A DNA stretch of 64,000 nucleotides from Mesonia mobilis DSM 19841 (GTDB taxonomy: Bacteria > Bacteroidota > Bacteroidia > Flavobacteriales > Flavobacteriaceae): positions 34,408 through 98,407 of the forward strand of contig NZ_KE384014.1 in the NCBI RefSeq assembly GCF_000423405.1, given 5' to 3'. This document shows positions 54,602 to 63,862 of this stretch, in pieces; the first letter of the stretch is position 1, and each line of letters begins with the position of its first letter. The notes below the pieces were generated by a model, which ran no database searches, was not told the DNA's origin, and worked only from the letters and a program-made list of their open reading frames with translations. The position numbers and the translations under genes were made by a program.

Positions 54602-55132
54602 TTACTTTATGATTCCTTCAACTTTTCCGCAATGCAACATTTTATCTCCGAAATACGGATTCATAATTTCTTCTTCTGTAGAAAACCAAAAAGCGCCTTT
54701 ACCGTCAAAAGCCATTGGGCAATGCTGTTGGTATAATTTGCCGCTGGTAATCGTTTCAGCAAAAGTAGGTTCTAACATTTGAGAAAGTTGAAAGAAAGCA
54801 TTACGCTGGTTTTCGATATTGTCTTCGTTATTAGCAATTTCTTCAGCCTTATTTTTCTTTTCTTCATCACTGAATTTTTTCATCATAATTTCAGCAATTT
54901 TTTTGGCTCCGTAGCTGTCTTCTTGTACCAATTTGTCTTTTAGATCTAGGTATAAACGAGCGATTTGGTATTGCTCATCAGAATTAAATGCCAGTGGCAA
55001 ATCTTCGGTATTTGCTTCTTTTGTCTGTTCGGTTCTTTCTTCGGCAGTTGCTTCTTCGTTAGATTTTGCATCGTTTTTACAAGCCGTTAAGCTTAATGCC
55101 AAAAGGCTTACACATAAAATTGTACGTTTCAT
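54602..55132 (-). CDS. DUF3347 lipoprotein
   Basis: The 176-residue protein has a lipoprotein signal (lipobox TAC) and an acidic linker of about 30 residues. The DUF3347 domain follows with SFAETITSG-like MLEPTFAETITSGKLYQQHC, PMAFDGKGAFWFSTEEEI and MLHCGKV. The same domain ends the adaptor at 47815, where CPM and GCG are found at equal places. The Cys, Met and His residues suggest a soft-metal site in the periplasm. Confidence 0.87.
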   Translation of the reverse strand: MKRTILCVSLLALSLTACKNDAKSNEEATAEERTEQTKEANTEDLPLAFNSDEQYQIARLYLDLKDKLVQEDSYGAKKIAEIMMKKFSDEEKKNKAEEIANNEDNIENQRNAFFQLSQMLEPTFAETITSGKLYQQHCPMAFDGKGAFWFSTEEEIMNPYFGDKMLHCGKVEGIIK

Positions 55133-55135
55133 AAT

Positions 55136-56365
55136 TTAGTTACTTAAATAATTAATAATTGCAGTTTGTAAATAATAGTTTTTAATGGCTTCAACTTGTT
55201 TAAGTTGAAACTTAAGTTGTAATTCTTGAATGTCTAATACGTCCTGAAAATCTAATTGATCGGTTTCGTATTGTTTTAATAAAATCTCTTCGGCATCTTT
55301 TGCCTGTTCGATATTTTTTTGTTGAGTTTGATAACTTATTCTGGCTGAAATTCGTTGCTGAAGTGCTTCTTTTAAGCGAGAATCTAACTCGTTTTTTCGA
55401 TTTTCTTTTTGTGCTTTGAGTTCGTTTTGCTGAATGTCTAATTGACGCTCGACCGATTTATATTTATTGTTGAAAATGGGAATGGAAACCGAAAGCATCG
55501 GCATAAAAATATCTTTACCATTATCACTGAAGTTCATATTCGGGCGTTCTTCTACTGCTATATAATCTAGTCCGATCCCTACGCTTGGTAAAGCTTCTGC
55601 TTGATTAAGTACAGTAGATTTTTTGATCGAAAGAAATAATTGATCGTATTTCTCTAACTCCGGATGCAATTCTAGGTCTTCGAGTGTGAGCATAGGTTCT
55701 TCTGCCGGAATCGTGATCGAATCTTCTACCATAATCGGTTGCTCTTCTTGATGGAGTAGGTTGTTGAATTTACTTTCCATCGCTAATTCGTCACCCATTA
55801 ACAATTCACGCTGTTCACTAATTTCATTCTGTCGAATTTGCAATTTCAACACATCGACCGATGAGGCTTTATCAACTTCTACCGCATTTAAAGCTAAATC
55901 TTCATAAGTGTTGAGAAGTTCTAAATTTTGCTGAAGAATTTCCTGCTTGGTTTTTAGCGCATAAAGTTGATAATAGGTTTGCGTCACTTGCATCGCGAGT
56001 TGGCGTTTAGCGATCACGATATCTACATAAGCCGCATCTGCGAGTGAAGAACTGTAATTTTCTCGTGCCGTGATGGTACCAAACCAAGGCATCATTTGCC
56101 GAACAGAAATTTTTGCTTTTTGCGCTCCGGTTCGCGTTTCGGGTTCGCTTACAAAATAACCGGCGCCAATTTCTGTATTGGGTAGCGTATTGGCGGCATT
56201 TACTTTTTCTTTGGCTACTTCGTATTGCAATTCTATAGCTTCTACCTGCGGACTATTTTCTGTCGCTTGCTGAATATAATTTTCTAACAACTGCGCATTG
56301 GCATTCCACCCAAAAAAGAGTAGGACAAATATGCAAATCACTCTTTGAAAATGTTGAATTTTCAT
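55136..56365 (-). CDS. TolC family outer-membrane channel of the Cus system
   Basis: From ATG 56365 the protein has 409 residues with a signal peptide ending in NANAQ; upstream in-frame codons are not needed. It has the two-fold TolC repeat of long coiled helices: SPQVEAIELQYEVAKEKVNAAN, MAMQVTQTYYQLYALKTKQEIL-like, and QLDIQQNELKAQKENRKNEL. It forms the outer-membrane channel for the CusA-type pump encoded upstream. It is 3 bases upstream of the DUF3347 gene. A run of TTCTAAC repeats lies between it and cusA. Confidence 0.9.
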   Translation of the reverse strand: MKIQHFQRVICIFVLLFFGWNANAQLLENYIQQATENSPQVEAIELQYEVAKEKVNAANTLPNTEIGAGYFVSEPETRTGAQKAKISVRQMMPWFGTITARENYSSSLADAAYVDIVIAKRQLAMQVTQTYYQLYALKTKQEILQQNLELLNTYEDLALNAVEVDKASSVDVLKLQIRQNEISEQRELLMGDELAMESKFNNLLHQEEQPIMVEDSITIPAEEPMLTLEDLELHPELEKYDQLFLSIKKSTVLNQAEALPSVGIGLDYIAVEERPNMNFSDNGKDIFMPMLSVSIPIFNNKYKSVERQLDIQQNELKAQKENRKNELDSRLKEALQQRISARISYQTQQKNIEQAKDAEEILLKQYETDQLDFQDVLDIQELQLKFQLKQVEAIKNYYLQTAIINYLSN

Positions 56366-56456
56366 AGTTTTGAAGTTGTGAAACGCGTTCAGTATAACGT
56401 TATTTAAAGTGAAAATTTTATGTTGAATTCTATTTTTCATTATCGTTTCTATAATT

Positions 56457-56540
56457 TTCTAACTTCTAACTTCTAACTTCTAACTTCTAACTTCTAACTT
56501 CTAACTTCTAACTTCTAACTTCTAACTTCTAACTTCTAAC
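56457..56540. repeat. Twelve perfect copies of a 7-base tandem repeat
   Basis: TTCTAAC is repeated 12 times without error. The repeat reaches into the end of the CusA-type gene: its last two sense codons and the stop TAG (56529-56531) come from the repeat. It then fills most of the gap before the tolC start. Confidence 0.97.
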
Positions 56541-59500
56541 TTTTCTCTCTTCTCGCCAGCTAAACAATACCGGCACTACAAATAAAGTAATTAATGCGAC
56601 GAGCATTCCACCGAAGCTTGGGATCGCCATCGGGATCATAATATCGCTTCCTCTGCCCGAAGAAGTTAAAATAGGTAATAAAGCTAAAAGTGTCGTTGCC
56701 GTGGTCATTAAACAAGGTCGAATTCTTTTTTCGCCCGCTTCGATCACCGATTTACGTACTTGCTCTTTATTCTCAGGTTTATTTTTTCTGAAGGTTTGCG
56801 TGAGGTAAGTGGCCATTACCACACCATCGTCGGTCGCAATTCCAAAGAGCGCAATAAAACCAACCCAAACAGCAACACTTAAATTCACGGTTTTAATGTT
56901 GAATAGATCTCGCAGATTTTCACCAAAAAAATTAAAGTTTAAAAACCAATCTTGACCGTACAACCATATCATCACAAATCCCCCGGCGAAAGCTACTGCA
57001 ATTCCGCTAAAGACCATCAACGAAGTGGTGGCCGATTTAAACTGAAAGTACAAAATCATAAAAATGATGAACAACGAAAGCGGAACCACGATCGATAAAG
57101 TTTTCTCGGCTCTTAGTTGATTTTCATAATTTCCGGTGAATTCAAAATTAATTCCGCTAGGTACTTTTAAACTTCCTTTTCTTATTTGTTGCTGAATCAT
57201 TTGTTGTGCATTTTCAACCACATCGACTTCAGCAAAACCATCTTGCTTATCAAAAAGCACATAACCTACTAAAAAGGTATCTTCACTTTTAATGGCTTGC
57301 GGACCTTTTTCATACTTAATTTCTGCCACCTCACTCAACGGAATGGGTTTACCATTGGCCACCGGAATGTAAATGTTTTTTAAATCTTCCGGACTGTCAC
57401 GCAATTCTCTAGGATAGCGAACTCGAATCCCGTAACGCTCACGACCTTCTACGGTTTGCGAAAGTTGCATTCCGCCGACTGCAACCTCTAAAACTTGTTG
57501 CACGTCGTTAATGTTAATTCCGTAGCGAACCAATTGGTCACGTTTAATATCGATCAACAAATAAGGTTTCCCCACAATTCTATCGGCAAAAACCGCTTCA
57601 TCTTTAACTCCGCTTACTTGCTTTAAACTGTTTTCAAGCTTGAGTCCAAACGCTTCGATTTCTTCTAGGTCTTGACCTTGCACTTTAATTCCCATCGGCG
57701 CGCGCATTCCTGTTTGTAGCATCACCAATCGCGTTTCGATAGGCTGTAGTTTTGGTGCTGAGGTGATTCCCGGTAGTTTGGTGACACGCACGATCTCGTT
57801 CCAAATATCGTCGGAAGAATTAATTTCTGGTCTCCAATTTTGATAATATTCTCCGTCTTCATCAGGAATAAGTTGAGAAGTTGCTACATCGAGCGAAGTC
57901 GAGATGTCTTCAGAAGATTTAGAAGAATTCTCATCTTTATTTGAACTGACATCGTTGGTATTTTCAACTAAACTTCCATCTTTCAGCATAAAATAGCCAT
58001 CTTCATTTACTTTGAATCGCTGTTTTTCGCCTTCTGTATTTAAAGCGTATTCCGGTTTATACTGAATGATATTTTCGTACATCGAAAGTGGCGCGGGATC
58101 GAGAGCCGATTCGGTTCTTCCTGCTTTTCCCACGACTGTTTCAATTTCAGGAATGCTGGCCACTGCCATATCCAGTTGTTGTAAAATACGTTTATTTTCT
58201 TCAACGCCGGCGTGTGGGAGCGAAGTTGGCATCAATAAAAACGAACCTTCATTAAGTGACGGCATAAATTCTTTACCGGTATTTTTCATAATGAAAAGCC
58301 AAAAATTACGATCGCTGTCGGAATACTTAAAAAGAGCAATTTGTGTTGAAGCGTCCACCGTAAGATTCTCGTGTAATAGTTTCTGAAAAGGGTAAAACCA
58401 CCTAAAATTAAGAAGACAATTAACGCTACAAAAATGAAGTTGAGTGCAATATTTTGCGTGATTCCCAATGGTCGCCAATAGGTTGCCAGAAAATAAACGA
58501 TCACTAAAGCTGAAATAACAATATTGATCAAATTCGCTTTGGCTGCGGAAAGGATATTTTTCTGCTGAAGTAATTGAACGATTCCAAAAGTAATTAAAAT
58601 AATTCCTAACAGATAACCGAAAATCATTGCTGCAATCCCTAGAATAATCATCGCTATGTTGATGATGAAACCAGCTTTTTTTCTACGATTTCTTTTCTTG
58701 AATAATATCGCTGCAAATGGCGGAATAAGAAAAAGCGCCACGATTAGTGAAGCCACCAAAGCCATCGTTTTGGTAAATGCCAACGGACGAAAGAGTTTTC
58801 CTTCAGCTCCCGTCATCGTGAACACGGGAATAAAACTGATGATCGTTGTTAAAACGGCAGTTAAAATAGCTCCGGAAACTTCTGAAGTCGCTTGGTAAAC
58901 AATAGCGTTGATGTTAAATTTTTCTTTGGCTTTTTCAAGATGTCGAATAATATTTTCAGAGAGAATCACACCCATATCGACCATGGTTCCAATAGCGATT
59001 GCAATTCCTGAAAGGGCAACGATATTCGCCGTCACGTTGAAAAACTTCATCGCAATAAAAACCATTAACACCGCAACAGGAAGCAAACCAGAAATTAATA
59101 AGGAAGCTCTAAGATTATAAACCATAATGATAATGACCAAAACAGTAATGAGAATTTCCATTAATAAAGCTTCGTTGAGCGTTCCTAAAGTTTCCTGTAT
59201 TAATTGTGTGCGATCGTAAAACGGAACCACCGTAAGTTGCGAGGTTCTACCATCTTTTAACTCTTTAGAAGGTAAACCACCTTTAATTTTTTCAATTTGC
59301 GCTTTTACATTAGTAATTACTTCCATTGGGTTAGCTCTGTGTCGGGCAACCACAACGCCACCAACCACTTCTGCACCTTCTTTATCGAGAATTCCGCGGC
59401 GGGTTTCGGGACCTAAGTGTACGTTGGCAATATCTTTAATGCGGAGCGAAGTGTAATCTTTAGCACTTACCACCGTATTTTTTAGGTCTTCAATCGACTT

Positions 59501-60265
59501 TACATAACCTAAACCACGTACTAAATATTCAGCTTGGTTTATTTCTAGGGTTTGGGCGCCAATATCGCGGTTACTTTCTTTTACTGCTTTTACGATTTGT
59601 TGCAAACCGATATTATATTGGCGCATTTTTTCAGGATTTACATCGATCTGATATTCTTGAACGTAGCCACCAATAGAAGCAACTTCTGAAACACCACTTG
59701 CTCCTGAAAGCGCATATTTTACGTAATAATCTTGAATGCTTCGCAGCTCTTGCAAATCCCAACCGCCGGTCACGTTTCCGTTTTGGTCGCGACCTTCGAG
59801 CGTGTACCAAAATATTTGTCCGAGTCCCGTAGCATCGGGTCCTAAACTAGGATTGACGCCCTGCGGAAGTAAATTTGCCGGTAGTGAGTTGAGTTTTTCG
59901 AGAATTCGGCTACGGCTCCAATAGAACTCGATGTCTTCTTCAAAAATGATATAAATACTAGAGAACCCAAACATCGAAGAACTTCGAATGGTTTTTACTC
60001 CGGGAATACCTAATAATGAAGTCGTAAGCGGATAGGTGATTTGATCTTCGATATCTTGCGGTGAGCGACCTTCCCATTTGGTAAAAACGATTTGTTGATT
60101 TTCGCCAATATTCGGGATAGCATCGACCGCTACGGGATTGTTGGGTAAAATACCTAGATCCCAATTAAACGGAGAATTGGTGAGTCCCCAACCTACAAGA
60201 AGTACAAGTAGGAGCCCAGCAACGATCTTATTTTCGATTAAAAATTTAATGCCTTTGTTCAGCAT
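56529..60265 (-). pseudogene. cusA: CusA-type copper/silver RND pump gene, split by a one-base frameshift
   Basis: Two frames together form one pump of about 1245 residues. The first starts at ATG 60265 and ends with TGA at 58286. It carries the first repeat of the pump with VDAIPNIGENQQIVFTKWEG and the relay helix AIAIGTMVDMGVILSEN (CusA type, monovalent ions). The second frame carries the rest from MKNTGKEFMPSLNEGSFLLM onward to VVPVLFSWREERK. They overlap by 193 bases; a T run at about 58302-58306 is a possible site of a lost base. The joined protein has a Ser/Asp-rich insert near its middle. If the shift is real, the Cu(I) pump is lost; if not, it is an assembly error. Confidence 0.85.
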
Positions 60266-60424
60266 AATTTTTAGTGATTTAAATGATAAAATTGAAACTG
60301 AAATTGAAAAATCCTCCTTTGTCGTTGTCATCTCACTTTAAAAGTGGAGAATCTTATAGCTTAACGGTATTTTGAAAGAAGGATTTGGTTTGCGCAAGGG
60401 ATAGGAGTGGCATCCTTTTTTAGA

Positions 60425-60442
60425 TTCCTGCCTGCGCAGGAA
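60425..60442. repeat. Short palindrome in the gap before cusA
   Basis: TTCCTGC and GCAGGAA flank a 4-base loop. The 234-base gap at 60266-60499 otherwise holds only scattered repeat-like pieces. Confidence 0.5.
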
Positions 60443-60499
60443 GTTGAAAAAGATATAACGGATAGCCCGACCCGATAGGGTTGCGCCCAGATTAAAATT

Positions 60500-60919
60500 T
60501 TAAATTAAAAAAGTTTCGTCTAACACGAGTAGGTCGTAGACGAGCAGCGGAGGAGAATAGTTTCGGTGAGGAATGTGCTGCGTTTTCTTTACCTCAAAAA
60601 GTTGAATATAAGTATACACCAAACTGGCTACAAAAACCTGTTGGTCTAATTGCAATTTCGAATTGTTTTTAACGTCGTCTTGTTGCTTTGTGATCTTTTT
60701 GTTGGTGCAGCAACCTTTTTTCTGAATGCTACACGTAGCGGGCGTTTCTTTTGGAGTTTGGGTGGCTTCCATCGCCATTCCGCAAGATTTTGCTTGTTGT
60801 GCAAATGAATAGTCGACCAAGGTTTTCCCGCAATAGTGCATACTTACGGCAAAGGCCGAAGTAGAGAACAGCACTAAAAATGCCATAAGAATAGCTGCTA
60901 TTTGATGGAAAACTTTCAT
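60500..60919 (-). CDS. HYC_CC_PP family small exported protein
   Basis: The 139-residue protein has a signal peptide ending in SAFA, then MHYCGKTLVDYS. A Cys pair follows in KKGCCTNKK, then a C-terminal HRNYSPPLLVYDLLV. This is the HYC, CC and PP pattern after which the Bacteroidota family is named. The His and Cys residues suggest metal binding. It starts the copper transcript upstream of the CusA-type gene and is divergent from umuD. Confidence 0.88.
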   Translation of the reverse strand: MKVFHQIAAILMAFLVLFSTSAFAVSMHYCGKTLVDYSFAQQAKSCGMAMEATQTPKETPATCSIQKKGCCTNKKITKQQDDVKNNSKLQLDQQVFVASLVYTYIQLFEVKKTQHIPHRNYSPPLLVYDLLVLDETFLI

Positions 60920-60924
60920 TATGA

Positions 60925-60932
60925 CAAAGATA
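60925..60932 (-). promoter_or_regulatory. Possible -7 element close to the start codon
   Basis: On the minus strand TATCTTTG matches TAnnTTTG but ends only 5 bases before the ATG at 60919, which would give a nearly leaderless mRNA. It could be a chance match. Confidence 0.3.
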
Positions 60933-60958
60933 GAAAATAAAATTTAAACTTTAACATT

Positions 60959-60988
60959 GGAAATTTTCCTATCGAAAGGAATATTTCC
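60959..60988. promoter_or_regulatory. Two GGAA-N3-TTCC palindromes upstream of umuDC
   Basis: GGAAATTTTCC (60959-60969) and GGAATATTTCC (60978-60988) lie 19 bp centre to centre and touch the -7 element of umuD. They are a candidate repressor site. Confidence 0.5.
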
Positions 60989-60996
60989 TAATTTTG
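60989..60996 (+). promoter_or_regulatory. Bacteroidota -7 element in front of umuD
   Basis: TAATTTTG matches TAnnTTTG exactly but ends only 4 bases before the umuD ATG at 61001, so the transcript may begin at or after this codon. Confidence 0.4.
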
Positions 60997-61000
60997 AATT

Positions 61001-61381
61001 ATGGAAGTGACAGAATTTGGAAAGATTAAACGAGCGAAACCTAAACATCGGGCAGAAGTATCGATGCAAACCGGTTTTCCGAGTCCGGCGACGCATTATT
61101 TAGAGCGAACGATCGATTTGTCTGAAGTATTGGTAAAGAACAAAGAAGCGACATTTTTTGTGCGTATTGGCGGAAGCGCTTGGGAAGATTTAGGAATTTT
61201 AAAAAACGATGTGTTGATTATCGACCGTTCGTTAGAATTTGTACGAGGGAAGATTGCTTTGGTGGTGAAGGATGGTGCTTTTGAAGTGATGAAATTCCCA
61301 ACTCCTCAAGAAAAAGAAAAAATGAATTCTGACGCTTTTGAACTTTGGGGCGTAATTACTTATGTGATACATTCGTTATGA
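61001..61381 (+). CDS. umuD: UmuD-like protein lacking the Ser-Lys catalytic dyad
   Basis: The 126-residue protein aligns without gaps to E. coli UmuD over its LexA/signal-peptidase fold: [16 protein letters not shown], then [16 protein letters not shown] and LIIDRSLEF. The self-cleaving Ser60 is Ala60 (GDSM reads GSAW) and Lys97 is Met97 (DGAFEVMKF). The residue before the cleavage-site Gly25 is Thr24. Normal family members cut themselves to give UmuD', the active partner of UmuC. This copy cannot do that by the known route. A second ATG at 61064 (Met22) would start the protein three residues before Gly25, giving a ready-made UmuD'-like form. Its stop overlaps the umuC start (ATGA). Confidence 0.85.
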   Translation: MEVTEFGKIKRAKPKHRAEVSMQTGFPSPATHYLERTIDLSEVLVKNKEATFFVRIGGSAWEDLGILKNDVLIIDRSLEFVRGKIALVVKDGAFEVMKFPTPQEKEKMNSDAFELWGVITYVIHSL

Positions 61382-62640
61382 TTGCGTTGATCGATTGTAA
61401 TAGTTTTTATGCTTCTTGCGAGCAGGTTTTTCGCCCAGATCTGAAAGGGAAACCTGTGGTGGTGCTGAGCAATAACGATGGTTGTGTGATCGCCGCCAAT
61501 AGTGAAGCGAAAGCTTTAAGCCATATCCCGATGTTTGAGCCGGTATTTAAAATTAAAGATCAGTTGATTAAAAATGGGGTGACCTTTTTTTCTTCTAATT
61601 ATACTTTGTACGGAGAAATGTCTGATCGGGTGATGCGGATTCTGGAAGAATTTTCACCTCTAGTAGAAATTTACAGCATTGATGAGTCGTTTATCGATCT
61701 TACGGGAATGCAACATCAAGATTTGCGAGCTTACGGTATTGCGATTAAAGAACGTATTCAACGTTATACCGGTTTGCCGGTTGGTGTTGGAATTGCACCG
61801 ACAAAAGTTTTGGCAAAATTAGCCAATCGACGTGCTAAAAAAGAGGCCGGAAACGATCACGTATTTGTAATTGATTCTGAAGAAAAACGTGTTGACACTT
61901 TGCATTGGGCAAAAATTAAAGATGTTTGGGGTATTGGCAGAAAGCACGCGCAGCGCATCCAAGAAACGGGAAGAAATTCTGCTTTCGATTTTACGCAATT
62001 GCCTTTAAGTTGGGTACGAAAACATATGACGGTAGTAGGTGAACGTACGTGGCGAGAGTTGCAAGGCGAAAGTTGTTTGCCTTTAGAACGAGCTCCCAAA
62101 CCTAAAAAAGCGATCGGAACCGCCAAATCTTTTGGTAAAAAGCTGGAAAAGCTAGCGCTGATTGAAGAAGCTTGTTCGTATTATATTAATGAGGTAAGTG
62201 AAGTTTTGCGTAACCAAAATTGTTGTGCTAACTATCTACAAATCTTCTTACAGACCAATTACCATAGCGAACGTGATAAGCAATACTACAAAAGCATTAC
62301 AGTAACTTTAGAAGTACCGACCAACAATACGTTTATTTTAAATGCGGAAGGAAAAAAAGCATTGCATAAAATCTTTAAACCGGGTTATCGTTATAAAAAA
62401 GTGGGCGTTTGTTTAAGCGGAATTGTACCGAAAGAATATGTACAAACCAATTTATTTGCGGCCACCGATGAAAAGGTCGGCCTTATGGAAGCTTTCGATC
62501 GTATTAATCAGAAATTCGGGAAAACCACTTTAGCGCCGGCTTTAATGGATGCTAGAAAAGTGAAACAATGGGAATTGATCAAAAATGAACGGAGTCCGAG
62601 GTATACGACGCAGTGGGAAGATTTGTTGTGTGTTGAATGA
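61378..62640 (+). CDS. umuC: DNA polymerase V catalytic subunit UmuC (Y family)
   Basis: From ATG 61378 the protein has 420 residues. Upstream in-frame codons overlap umuD and are not used. It has the Y-family polymerase active site: Asp6 in [27 protein letters not shown], and Asp102-Glu103 in [10 protein letters not shown]. The helix-hairpin-helix part is [16 protein letters not shown]. The segment QTNLF near the C terminus fits a sliding-clamp-binding motif. It copies past DNA lesions in partnership with UmuD'. Overlap with umuD by 4 bases shows translational coupling. Confidence 0.94.
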   Translation: MIALIDCNSFYASCEQVFRPDLKGKPVVVLSNNDGCVIAANSEAKALSHIPMFEPVFKIKDQLIKNGVTFFSSNYTLYGEMSDRVMRILEEFSPLVEIYSIDESFIDLTGMQHQDLRAYGIAIKERIQRYTGLPVGVGIAPTKVLAKLANRRAKKEAGNDHVFVIDSEEKRVDTLHWAKIKDVWGIGRKHAQRIQETGRNSAFDFTQLPLSWVRKHMTVVGERTWRELQGESCLPLERAPKPKKAIGTAKSFGKKLEKLALIEEACSYYINEVSEVLRNQNCCANYLQIFLQTNYHSERDKQYYKSITVTLEVPTNNTFILNAEGKKALHKIFKPGYRYKKVGVCLSGIVPKEYVQTNLFAATDEKVGLMEAFDRINQKFGKTTLAPALMDARKVKQWELIKNERSPRYTTQWEDLLCVE

Positions 62641-62664
62641 TCTTCTCTAACTATTTTAATAATC

Positions 62665-62853
62665 ATGATCAACTGTTTTTATAGCTTTAAAGTTAGAAGA
62701 AAAAACAAGACGTCAATATTACCGATTTACCTAAAGGTATTTGGTAAAGAATACAGACAAGCCGTTACTGCCGCCGGAACAGGTTGTATGGCTGCTTTAG
62801 ATGCAGAACGTTACTTAGCAACTGTAGAAAGTGAAGAAGAAGTTTCTGCATAA
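62665..62853 (+). pseudogene. trxB: 3' fragment of a thioredoxin reductase gene
   Basis: The C-terminal 35 residues of this open frame ([22 protein letters not shown], then [13 protein letters not shown]) are the end of TrxB, which folds the FAD-binding domain. The preceding 25 residues ([18 protein letters not shown]) do not fit TrxB, and none of the NADPH or CxxC parts exist here. The true match begins at about 62745. This is a truncated relic left after a deletion or rearrangement; a likely original terminator follows it. Confidence 0.8.
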
Positions 62854-62885
62854 GGTTGAAATAGATTTTAATTATAACAAAAAAG

Positions 62886-62910
62886 CTACTCTTTATGGAG
62901 TAGTTTTTTT
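62886..62910 (+). terminator. Rho-independent terminator after the trxB fragment
   Basis: The stem CTACTC/GAGTAG with a 6-base loop is followed by seven T. Confidence 0.7.
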
Positions 62911-62929
62911 GTTATTAGGACTTCTCAAA

Positions 62930-63536
62930 TTACCTGTTAATATCAAAGATCTCTCCTGAATTATACATTGTTTCGATTTCTTTTTTATCTATTTTAAAAG
63001 AAAATTCTTCAGAATAATTTTCGTCTTTATGAATTTTATAGAGTTTACTCATTTTATCAATTTCATAGTCATTAGGAACTACGAGCAAACTATCATTATT
63101 TACTTCGATTACTTTTAGAGTAGAATAGAACCCGCCTTCAATTTTATATTCATATACATCTCCACTTTTGGGAGATGATAAGTATTGTTGCTCTAATTTT
63201 TCATTTTCACCACTTTGGTAAAATGCCCAGCTAATTAAGATTGCAAATAATGCCAGACCAGAAAACTGCCATAAGGGGCCTTTGTTTTCATCTTTAAGCT
63301 TTATATACTCATTTCATATAGAATTAGGCATTTCTTTAGTCGATAATACATTTTTACAATTTTGACATTGAGAAATACCTCTTTTACCAATAGGAAACAT
63401 AGGAATCCAAAAAATATGAGCGTGCTTTCTAAAAACACTAATTATAATAGAACCTTTTTCATTACAATTTGGACATACCGCTTGCTTAGAAAGAACAGAT
63501 TTTAATATGTGCTGCTCTAGTACCAAAGATGATCAT
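62930..63536 (-). pseudogene. Zinc-ribbon membrane protein gene with a frameshift and a nonsense codon
   Basis: Read on the minus strand from ATG 63536, the gene starts MIIFGTRAAHIK and then needs a one-base correction at an AAAA run at about 63507-63510 to continue with SVLSKQAVCPNCNEKGSI. The zinc ribbon has two CxxC pairs (CPNC, CQNC). The frame then meets TGA at 63314-63316 after EMPNSI and continues in the same frame as NEYIKLKDENKGPLWQFSGL with one transmembrane helix, ending at TAA 62930. Without the lesions this is a 201-residue zinc-ribbon membrane protein of a common Bacteroidota type. Two independent lesions make a true pseudogene likely. Confidence 0.8.
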
Positions 63537-63862
63537 TTTTTACGGAAAGATTATATAATTAATAAAAATATAGTTAGGTAAGATAAGACGTAAATATATA
63601 ATTTTTATATAAGTATACGTTATTTATTTTAAATAAGAAGATTGAAAGAAATCCAGTGATTGCATTTTCTTGAAGCGAATAAAGTTGAGGTGAAAAAATA
63701 GAAATTAAAAGTCGGGATGAGAGAACTAGAATACACTTCAGCAGTCTTAGTGATTTCAGTATTTTAAGTCTATTCGTAAATTAGAGGTAACCGAATAGGT
63801 CACATTTTATTTGACTTAATTTATACTAAGATAAGAAATAATTACAAATTCTTATTTACTTT
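63537..63862. other. AT-rich stretch without a gene
   Basis: No reading frame with family features is seen on either strand. A stretch of 11 bases AGTCGGGATGA at 63710-63720 resembles the complement of a tRNA 3' end, and a 7-bp hairpin CTATTCG/CGAATAG spans 63770-63798. The stretch could be the leader or flank of the CRISPR array that follows. Confidence 0.5.

Noticed and set aside
58286..58478. Programmed frameshift in the CusA-type gene
   Set aside because: No classic slippery heptamer with a downstream structure was seen, and RND pumps are not known to need one; a simple lost base explains the data better.
63641..63680. Possible tracrRNA anti-repeat (AAGATTGAAAGAAATCCAG)
   Set aside because: It shares only short blocks with the complement of the 46-base repeat and needs an 8-base gap, so it is too weak to call.
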